From Desulfovibrio subterraneus (GTDB lineage Bacteria; Desulfobacterota; Desulfovibrionia; Desulfovibrionales; Desulfovibrionaceae), in contig NZ_BLVO01000012.1 of assembly GCF_013340285.1 (NCBI RefSeq), forward strand, positions 62,001 to 126,000: a stretch of 64,000 nt of DNA, read 5' to 3'. This document shows positions 1 to 6,482 of this stretch, one piece after another (the first letter of the stretch is position 1; the number at the start of each line of letters is the position of its first letter). The notes beneath the pieces are model-generated. The model worked only from the letters and a program-made list of their open reading frames with translations. It had not been told where the DNA came from and did not search any database. The position numbers were made by a program, and so were the translations under genes.

Positions 1-1519
1 CCTCTGACACGCCGGAGAATATGAGATTGAACACGCTGGCACCCGGGGGGGCATCTTCCAGCTTTTTCAATATGTTTTCGCAGATGATAATGCCCATGTC
101 GACCATGGTGCCGATGGCGATTGCTATGCCTGACAGGGCAACGATGTTCGCATCCACCTTGAACGCCTTCATGCCAATGAAGCACATGAGCACGGCAATG
201 GGCAGCAGTGTGGAGATGAGCAGCGAGCTGCGGAAATGCATGACCGCCATGAGCACCACGATGATGGTGATCAGGATTTCTTCCGTAAGCGCGGTATCAA
301 GGGTGCCCAGCGTCTCCTGAATGAGCCCCGAGCGGTCGTAGAAAGGCACAATAGTCAGCTTGGAGACGGTGCCGTCCGGCAACACCTTGGAGGGCATGCC
401 GGGGGCTATGTCGTTGATCTTCTTCTTGATGTTCTGAATGACCTGCAGCGGGTTTTCGCCATAGCGCACCACGACCACGCCGCCTGTCACTTCCACGCCG
501 TCCTTGTCCAGCATGCCGCGGCGGGTGGCCGGACCGAGCGCGACAGTTGCCACGTCGCGTACGGTTATGGGTATATTGTCCGCAACGCGCACCACGGCTT
601 TTTCAATGTCTTCCAGCTTCTTGATGAAGCCGATGCCGCGGATGAGGTATTCAACGCTGTTCACTTCTATAGTGCGCGCGCCGACATCAAGGTTGGACAT
701 GCGCACCGCGTTTACCACCTGTTCCAGCGTCACGCCGTGGGCGCGCATGGCATCGGGGTTCACATCGATCTGATATTCCTTGATGAAACCGCCTGCGGAG
801 GCCACTTCCGAAACACCGTCGGCAGCCAGCAGGGCATAGCGCACATACCAGTCCTGTGCGCTGCGCAGTTCATCCTGATCCCAGCCGCCGGTTGGATTGC
901 CGTCCGGGTCCCTGCCTTCAATGGTGTACCAGAATACCTGTCCGAGCGCGGTGGCATCCGGCCCGAGCGTGGCCTGCACGCCCTCGGGCAAGGTGCCGGG
1001 GGGCAGCGAGTTCAGCTTTTCAAGCAGTCGCGAGCGCGACCAGTAGAATTCCACATCTTCGTTGAAGATGACGTAGATGGACGAGAACCCGAACATGGAA
1101 TAGCTGCGCACGGTCTTTACACCGGGAATACCCAGCAGGGAAACCGTGAGCGGGTATGTTATCTGGTCTTCCACGTCCTGCGGGGAGCGGCCTGTCCATT
1201 GGGTGAACACGAGCTGCTGATTCTCGCCGATGTCGGGAATGGCGTCCACCGGCACAGGGTTGCGCGGCAGTCCGGCTATGTCCCAGTCAAAGGGGGCCAC
1301 CATGGCACCCCAGCCTATGATCATGGTGGCGAGCAGAAAGACCACCAGCTTCCGTTTGAGGCAGAAGTGGATGATCTTGTCGGTCAGGCTTACGGGAACA
1401 ACCTCGGGCTGTTCTTCTATCACGCATACGGCGTTGGAGCTTTCTGCGGACGTGTCTTCTGCGTTTTCCGAGGGCATATCTGGGGGCGCGGAAAGAGGGT
1501 GCTGTTGCTGTTCGTTCAT
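1..1519 (-). CDS. cusA: Copper/silver RND efflux pump, inner-membrane subunit (CusA type), partial
   Basis: Inner-membrane proton-driven pump of the heavy-metal RND family; with CusB and CusC it exports Cu(I)/Ag(I) from periplasm or cytoplasm to the outside. The reading frame starts at the ATG at 1517-1519 and runs off the left edge, so only about 506 N-terminal residues are present. After a roughly 35-residue polar N-terminus comes the first membrane segment (KLVVFLLATMIIGWGAM), then the periplasmic porter domain containing the family phrases NPVPVDAIPDIGENQ and TQWTGRSPQDVEDQITYPL, and then a group of membrane helices including ALSGIAIAIGTMVDMGIIICE, of which the acidic residue is typical of the proton relay region. 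It lies 19 bp downstream of cusB and is the last gene of the operon visible here. CzcA-type substrates cannot be excluded from this part alone; the copper-type neighbours favour Cu/Ag. Confidence 0.9.
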   Translation of the reverse strand, partial: MNEQQQHPLSAPPDMPSENAEDTSAESSNAVCVIEEQPEVVPVSLTDKIIHFCLKRKLVVFLLATMIIGWGAMVAPFDWDIAGLPRNPVPVDAIPDIGENQQLVFTQWTGRSPQDVEDQITYPLTVSLLGIPGVKTVRSYSMFGFSSIYVIFNEDVEFYWSRSRLLEKLNSLPPGTLPEGVQATLGPDATALGQVFWYTIEGRDPDGNPTGGWDQDELRSAQDWYVRYALLAADGVSEVASAGGFIKEYQIDVNPDAMRAHGVTLEQVVNAVRMSNLDVGARTIEVNSVEYLIRGIGFIKKLEDIEKAVVRVADNIPITVRDVATVALGPATRRGMLDKDGVEVTGGVVVVRYGENPLQVIQNIKKKINDIAPGMPSKVLPDGTVSKLTIVPFYDRSGLIQETLGTLDTALTEEILITIIVVLMAVMHFRSSLLISTLLPIAVLMCFIGMKAFKVDANIVALSGIAIAIGTMVDMGIIICENILKKLEDAPPGASVFNLIFSGVSE

Positions 1520-1538
1520 GGTGTGTTCCGCCTTGCCG

Positions 1539-3791
1539 CTACTTGTCTTTGAGCTGGCGGGTCACTTCGCCGCACTTGTACATGGCCGCACCGAAATAGG
1601 GGTTGCGGATGTCCTCATCCTTCTGCAGCCATGAAGCTCCCTTGCTGTCAAAGGCCATGGGGCAGTACAGTTCATACACTGGTCCGTCGGCGCGTATGCC
1701 GAGCTGCATGACAGCGGCGGTAAGGCCGAGGGAAAGATTCTCGAATCCGGCACGCAGGGCATTCATGCCCTCAGGGGTGGTGCCATCGGCTTCTGTCATG
1801 GCCTTCATGCCTTCCTGCATGCGGCCAAGGGCCTTGTTCCATGTGGCGAGCCCTGCTTCGTCCAGCAGGGAACTGTCTGCGGCGGCAAGAGCGGCTGTGA
1901 GTGCCGGAAGGGCCTTTTGCGCTGCTGCGGCATCATCCTTGCCAAGTGCTTCGGCTATGGGCGTGTAGGCATTGAATACCCCGCCTATCTGCTGGCGGAA
2001 GGGCTGTGGTGCCATGCCGCCTGCGGCTTCCGGCACGCCGAATTCGCTGGCCAGATTGGCGTAATGGGTGTGCGTCAGCGCGTGTACTTCGTGCAGGCGT
2101 TTGAAATCTCTGGCCTCGCTGCCCAGAACGGCGTCGTTGGCAAGCAGCATGGAAAATTCCTTCCACGCGAGCTTTGCGTCGCCTTCAAGCATGGCATTCT
2201 GTTCCACGGAATCCATCAGGGAGAGCAGGTTGGCGTTCATGTCCGTATACAGGGCCTTGGCGCCGTCCACATCAGAGGCACGCAGTGCAGCATCTATCTT
2301 GCCGATCTGGCCGCCGATAAACGAAAGTTTGGAGAGCAGCAGCGGCGGTGCTTCGTATATGGCCGTGGGCTGCGGCATGGAATCCGTCATGGGACTGTTC
2401 AGGGAACCGGGTGCCAGTCCGTGGGCGTGCTGCATGGGGGCCTCGGCACTGCCGGGGTTCATCATGCTCGGTTTGGCCTGAATCTGCAGTGCGCTGTCGA
2501 TCTTGAATGCGCCCCTGCTGACAACGAGTTCACCTTCCGAAAGGCCGCTGCGGACAATGTAGGTCTCTCCTGCGCGGGGACCGAGCACCACTTCGCGGCC
2601 GATGAACGTGCCGGGTTTGTCCTTGGCCTGCACATACACGACGGCACGTTTGCCCGTGATGAGCGGCGCGGAGACGGGAATGACCAGCGGGTCTTCCTTG
2701 CCGGTGGTGGCCTGTGCCTGCTTGCCGCCTATGCGCTGCACTGCCTGCACGAACATGCCGGGCTTGAGGCTGGCGTCGCCGTTGGGTACTTCAAGCCGCA
2801 CATCCACCGTGCGGGTCTTGGGGTTGACCATCGGATCTATGTAGACAATGCGGCCCTGATAGTTGCGGCCGGGGTATGCCTCTGCGGCAAAGGTGACTTC
2901 CAGCCCCTTCTTTATCCACGGCAGGTCGGATTCATACGCTTCAAGCACCACCCATACGTGGCTCAGGTCGGCAATGGTGTATATGGGCATGCCCGTCTGC
3001 ACGTACATGCCTTCCACCACGTCCTTTCTGATCACGATGCCCCCTTGCGGGGCATGCAGGGTTATGTGGTCCGAAGGTTTGCCGTTGGCGACCACGGTAT
3101 CAACCTGCGTTTTGGAAAGGCCGAGCAGACGCAGTTTTTCCTTGGACGCTTCAAGGGTGCGCTGTGCCGTTCTGCGCACGAGATCAAGATTGGTGGACTG
3201 CGCATCGTTCATGGCCTTGGCTGCCTGCAGCAGTTCCGCCTGCGCGGTGAGCAGTTCGGGGCTGTAGATGGAAGCCATGGCCTGCCCGCGCTGCACCACG
3301 CTGCCGGTGGAATCCACATACAGCTTGTCGATGCGGCCGCCCATCCATGCGGTAATGGAGCCCACGCGGGTTTCATCATATTCGACCTTGCCCACCATGC
3401 GCACGTCCAGAGCCACGGATTGCTTGCGGACAGGCGTGACCACTATTTCCGCCAGCTTGCGCGAATCCGCATTCATTTCCACCTGACGCAGACTCTGGGC
3501 GGCTGCCCTGTTGGCATCCAGCTCCAGTTTTATCAGGTCCATGAAGCATATGGGGCACTTGCCGGGTTCGGGGAGCTGTATCTGCGGGTGCATGGAACAG
3601 GTCCACACCACCCTGCCGGCAGCATCCGTGCTGCGTTCAAGCCCGTGATCCTTGTGTTCGGAGAGCGTCTTTTCTGTGACGGGGGCTTGCTTATGTCCCC
3701 TGAAATACAGGGCAACGGCAACGATGATGATCAGACCGCCGAGAAGAGGGGCAATCCATTTGTAACGTCTGATGGTGGTGAGCAAAGGCAT
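1539..3791 (-). CDS. cusB: RND periplasmic adaptor (CusB type) with heavy-metal-binding and C-terminal DUF3347-like domains
   Basis: Membrane-fusion protein linking CusA to CusC; 750 aa, much longer than a basic CusB (about 400 aa). One N-terminal membrane anchor (residues about 13-29) is followed by a metal-binding motif of the HMBD type (CSMHPQIQLPEPGKCPICFMDL), then the lipoyl/alpha-hairpin/beta-barrel adaptor core, a Met/His-containing linker, and a C-terminal region of about 270 residues. The latter resembles DUF3347 domains and ends with LYCPMAFDSKGASWLQ, a Cys/Met pair typical of copper-binding versions. Start ATG has a good GGAG site (caggagcccgtc before ATG). It sits between the YHS gene and cusA. 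The long C-terminal domain probably binds and hands over copper in the periplasm; this is inference. Confidence 0.9.
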   Translation of the reverse strand: MPLLTTIRRYKWIAPLLGGLIIIVAVALYFRGHKQAPVTEKTLSEHKDHGLERSTDAAGRVVWTCSMHPQIQLPEPGKCPICFMDLIKLELDANRAAAQSLRQVEMNADSRKLAEIVVTPVRKQSVALDVRMVGKVEYDETRVGSITAWMGGRIDKLYVDSTGSVVQRGQAMASIYSPELLTAQAELLQAAKAMNDAQSTNLDLVRRTAQRTLEASKEKLRLLGLSKTQVDTVVANGKPSDHITLHAPQGGIVIRKDVVEGMYVQTGMPIYTIADLSHVWVVLEAYESDLPWIKKGLEVTFAAEAYPGRNYQGRIVYIDPMVNPKTRTVDVRLEVPNGDASLKPGMFVQAVQRIGGKQAQATTGKEDPLVIPVSAPLITGKRAVVYVQAKDKPGTFIGREVVLGPRAGETYIVRSGLSEGELVVSRGAFKIDSALQIQAKPSMMNPGSAEAPMQHAHGLAPGSLNSPMTDSMPQPTAIYEAPPLLLSKLSFIGGQIGKIDAALRASDVDGAKALYTDMNANLLSLMDSVEQNAMLEGDAKLAWKEFSMLLANDAVLGSEARDFKRLHEVHALTHTHYANLASEFGVPEAAGGMAPQPFRQQIGGVFNAYTPIAEALGKDDAAAAQKALPALTAALAAADSSLLDEAGLATWNKALGRMQEGMKAMTEADGTTPEGMNALRAGFENLSLGLTAAVMQLGIRADGPVYELYCPMAFDSKGASWLQKDEDIRNPYFGAAMYKCGEVTRQLKDK

Positions 3792-3856
3792 GACGGGCTC
3801 CTGCCGGGTGTGTCAAAAAATTATGCAGTGAGAGGGCCGGGGTTCCGGAAACAGGA

Positions 3857-3888
3857 GAACGCGCCGGAACAGTGCTTCCGGCGCGTTC
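3857..3888 (-). other. 13-bp-stem hairpin inside the Cus operon
   Basis: Perfect inverted repeat: GAACGCGCCGGAA (3857-3869) and its complement at 3876-3888, with a 6-nt loop. It lies between the YHS gene stop (3899) and cusB start (3791), and has no U-run in the direction of transcription. It is therefore more likely an mRNA-stabilising or processing hairpin, or a weak attenuator, than a true terminator. Confidence 0.6.
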
Positions 3889-3898
3889 AGAGGTGTTG

Positions 3899-4180
3899 TC
3901 AGGCAGGGGTCTTTTCGAGTTCCACGCCCTGTTCTTCCAGCTTCTTGATGTACTGTTCAGGATTCTTCTTGAATTCGCTTTCGCAGGAAGGGCAGCAGAA
4001 GTAGACACGCTTGCCGTTATGGTCTGCGTGCAGCTTCTTGTTGATGGCGTAGCCCATGACGGGGCATTTGGTCTGGGGTTCGGCTGCATATGCCGCACCC
4101 GTGGCAAGACCGGTGCCAATGCCGAGCATGGCCATTACTGCAAGGGCTGCAAGGGATTTGATGAGTGTGCTCATTGACAT
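3899..4180 (-). CDS. Exported YHS/TRASH-like metal-binding protein
   Basis: Small 93-aa protein with a signal peptide (hydrophobic run in residues about 5-30, cleavage likely after AYA at about 33) and a mature part that matches the YHS-domain pattern. This shows CPVMGYAINKKLHADHNGK, then VYFCCPSCESEFKKNPE, i.e. three or four cysteines arranged as in the TRASH/YHS metal-binding fold. It is probably a periplasmic copper carrier or sensor that works with CusB. It lies between the Met-rich gene (27 bp upstream) and cusB. The start MSMST follows a GGAG site; an alternative start two codons later is possible. Metal identity is inferred from context. Confidence 0.85.
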   Translation of the reverse strand: MSMSTLIKSLAALAVMAMLGIGTGLATGAAYAAEPQTKCPVMGYAINKKLHADHNGKRVYFCCPSCESEFKKNPEQYIKKLEEQGVELEKTPA

Positions 4181-4207
4181 TTCTCCAATAATCTTCAGGT
4201 GCTTTTG

Positions 4208-4639
4208 TTACTGCTTGCCCTGTTCCGAGTCATGCATGGCCTTGCCCTTCATCATCATGGAATGGCCGTCCATCATCATCTTCTTGCCCTTCATCATCAT
4301 GTCCTGGCCATTCATCATCATCATTTCACCCTTGGACATATTGCCGTGGGCCTTCATCTTCTCTTTGCCCATCATCATCATGGACTCACCGTCGGACATA
4401 TCACCCATCATCTTATGGGCGCCGTTCATCATCATATCACCGCCGGTAGTCTTGCCGTTCATCATCATATTATGGCCGGCAGCCTTATCGTTCATGGCAG
4501 GGGCTGCAGAGGTGTCTGCCGCCGCGTGTTCGGTATGGGCGGGCGTATCCTGTGCGGATGCGGCAATGGGGGCTGCCGATACAAAAAGGGCCAGCGCGAA
4601 AGCAAAAAGGGCGGTTTTGAGGGAAGTGGTACGTGTCAT
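4208..4639 (-). CDS. Methionine-rich periplasmic protein, putative copper/silver binder
   Basis: 143 aa. Residues 1-29 form a signal peptide (cut likely after AASA). The mature part of about 114 residues contains about 30 methionines by hand count, in clusters of two to four (MMMNGK, MMMNGAHKMM, SMMMMGKEKMK, EMMMMNGQDMMMKGKKMMMD) spaced by Gly, Lys, Asp and His. Met clusters bind Cu(I) and Ag(I) in CusB, CusF and PcoC/CopC-like proteins, but this repeat layout is not a family I can name. It is the second gene of the Cus operon, with a strong AAGGAG ribosome site, and is followed after 27 bp by the YHS gene. Function as a periplasmic copper sponge or chaperone is inferred from composition and neighbours. 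Confidence 0.8.
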   Translation of the reverse strand: MTRTTSLKTALFAFALALFVSAAPIAASAQDTPAHTEHAAADTSAAPAMNDKAAGHNMMMNGKTTGGDMMMNGAHKMMGDMSDGESMMMMGKEKMKAHGNMSKGEMMMMNGQDMMMKGKKMMMDGHSMMMKGKAMHDSEQGKQ

Positions 4640-4660
4640 GGTGGTAACTCCTTGTTTCGT

Positions 4661-4681
4661 TGAAGCAGAAACGTTGCTTCA
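4661..4681 (-). other. Small hairpin between cusC and the Met-rich gene
   Basis: Inverted repeat TGAAGCA / TGCTTCA with a 7-nt loop at the very end of cusC (stop at 4683-4685). No U-run follows. It may act as a 3' end stabiliser between the first and second cistrons; low importance. Confidence 0.35.
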
Positions 4682-4682
4682 G

Positions 4683-6194
4683 CTATTTAATGGTTGTCTT
4701 GAGATCAGATTCCGGCAGGGAGGGTTTTTCCAGCACGGAACCGTGATACTTGCAGGGGATTTCACCGCCGGTCAGGGCTTCCATGTCGGCGATGCGCTGG
4801 GCCTGGTCCGTCAGGGCGCGGGCATAGGCAAGATGCAGTTCAAGATAGCTTTTCTGTGTTTCGGTGATGTCGCTGAACGATGCCTTGCCGCTCTGGTAGG
4901 CCTGCAGTGATACTTCTATGGCCTGTTCCGCGCGGGGGAGCAGGGTATCCTTGTACAGTTCTATGCGCCGTCCTGCATCGCGGTAGCGGAACAGGGCCAG
5001 CTCAAGGTCGGCAAGAAGCGAGTCCTGCTTGCCTTGCCTTCCCCGGTGGGCGGCAAGGAGCATCTCCTTGCTTTCGATTACTGCGGCATCGCGTCCCGAG
5101 CGCCAGATGGGCAGGTTTATGCCGATTGATGCGATGAGAGGGTCGTCGCCTTTATTGAACATGTCGGCATTGTTGCGGGGCCTGTCGGTATATATGGATT
5201 CCAGACCGAGCGTTACGTCCGGGAAATAGTTTCGTTCTGCCAGCGAGGCTGCTGATTTGGCTTTTTCCGCCTGCGCATCATAGCCGTGCAGCGCGGGGTT
5301 GTTTTCCTTGAGTGCCGTGCGCAGGATGTCGTCATTCATGGATATTTCCATGACCGGCACTGCATCGGGAACCTGCACCGGCTCATTGGTTTCACGCCCC
5401 ATGGCCGCGTTCAGGCGTGCGCCAAGCGGGGTGCGCAGGTCCTGCATCGAGCGCAGGCGTTCTCCCAGTTTGTCCAGTTCCACCTGCGTGCGCAGCACAT
5501 CGGAATAGGGCGTACCTCCCGCCGCATAGCGGGCGCGGGCCACGTCTTCCAGATATTGCAGCAGTTCTTCATTTTCACGGGTAATGTTTATGGCGCGCTC
5601 AAGATAGGCGTATTCGTAAAAGGCATTCTTCACGTCACGGTAGAGCGCAAGTTTGGTGCCTTCCGCCTGCGCCCGCAGGGTGTCTGCCTCGTGCAGGGCT
5701 ATCTGTTCCTTGTCGCTCAGTTTACCGGGCCAGGGAAATTTTTGTGAAATGCCGTATCGCCAGCGCTGGGGACCGGTGCGGGTTTCCACAGGCTCGATGA
5801 AATAGCCGAAACGCAGTTCGGGGTCGGGCATGACCGAAGCCTGCGGAGCCTTCTGCACGGCTGCGCGCCAGCGGGCGAAGGCTGCCTGCAGCTCCCCGTT
5901 GTTTTCGGCGGCTGTTTTCAGGTAGGCGGGAAGGGGGGCAATGGATACAGGCTCCTGTGCTCTTGCAACACCGTGCATGGCAAGGGTTGCAAGGGCGGCC
6001 ATGATGATTGCCACCGGAAGGAACAATGCGAGAAGGCGCAAGGGTGCAGAATGCATGGCGTTTGCGCCCGCATGGACAATGGCTGCGGCAGTTGCCTGCT
6101 GGCGGGGAAGCCGGGTCTGCCTGACTTGGATTGGATGTTCACGCTGCATTGATTTTCCTGTTCCTGTTGAAGATGTGGCTGCACTGTCTTTCAT
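4683..6194 (-). CDS. cusC: TolC-family outer-membrane efflux channel (CusC type)
   Basis: Outer-membrane component of the Cus pump; 503 aa from the first ATG. The body shows the two repeated coiled-coil and barrel segments of TolC-type proteins (for example YEYAYLERAINITRENEELLQYL and the C-terminal AYQSGKASFSDITETQKSYLEL). A classic signal peptide begins only at Met47 (MHSAPLRLLALFLPVAIIMA, cut near ARAQ), so the true start may be at 6056; another possible start at 6150 has an AGGAAAA site. The upstream start at 6194 has GGAG at 11 nt. It is the first gene of the operon, 44 bp before the Met-rich gene. The palindrome at 6249-6269 lies upstream and is the likely control site. Confidence 0.88.
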   Translation of the reverse strand: MKDSAATSSTGTGKSMQREHPIQVRQTRLPRQQATAAAIVHAGANAMHSAPLRLLALFLPVAIIMAALATLAMHGVARAQEPVSIAPLPAYLKTAAENNGELQAAFARWRAAVQKAPQASVMPDPELRFGYFIEPVETRTGPQRWRYGISQKFPWPGKLSDKEQIALHEADTLRAQAEGTKLALYRDVKNAFYEYAYLERAINITRENEELLQYLEDVARARYAAGGTPYSDVLRTQVELDKLGERLRSMQDLRTPLGARLNAAMGRETNEPVQVPDAVPVMEISMNDDILRTALKENNPALHGYDAQAEKAKSAASLAERNYFPDVTLGLESIYTDRPRNNADMFNKGDDPLIASIGINLPIWRSGRDAAVIESKEMLLAAHRGRQGKQDSLLADLELALFRYRDAGRRIELYKDTLLPRAEQAIEVSLQAYQSGKASFSDITETQKSYLELHLAYARALTDQAQRIADMEALTGGEIPCKYHGSVLEKPSLPESDLKTTIK

Positions 6195-6248
6195 TATGCT
6201 GTAGCTCCACTAAACAAGATGCGTACCATCACGTAAAAAGCAAGTTAT

Positions 6249-6269
6249 TTCGGACTAGATTAGTCCGAA
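6249..6269. promoter_or_regulatory. Palindromic operator candidate upstream of cusC
   Basis: Perfect inverted repeat TTCGGACTA - GAT - TAGTCCGAA (9-bp arms, 3-bp spacer), centred 65 bp before the cusC start. It is AT/GC mixed and unlike the usual CueR site, so the regulator is unknown; no regulator gene is next to it in this window. Confidence 0.6.
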
Positions 6270-6445
6270 TAAGAAGTGCATGATGGTGCACATCGTGTCA
6301 TATCGTATAAAAAATGGACGATTTTGCCCTGCCTTGGCCCTGTCATGTGTATGATTTTTGAACAGGAGCGCAGCAGGAAAGGGAGCAGGGGGGCAGCAGG
6401 TGAGAGCCTGATCATAATTTACACTATGCAGGCGGAGGGGGGAGT

Positions 6446-6482
6446 ATTTTGTTGGATCAGGGGGAATTTTGTCGGGTCAGGG
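6446..6482. repeat. Two-copy 17-bp direct repeat
   Basis: ATTTTGTTGGATCAGGG (6446-6462) and ATTTTGTCGGGTCAGGG (6466-6482), 15 of 17 matching, period 20 bp. The second copy overlaps the stop end of the dinG-like gene. Meaning unknown. Confidence 0.5.

Noticed and set aside
1917-4004. A 695-codon open frame on the plus strand opposite cusB and the YHS gene
   Set aside because: It is antisense to well-recognised proteins, with His/Gly/Val-rich composition typical of a shadow frame in GC-rich DNA.
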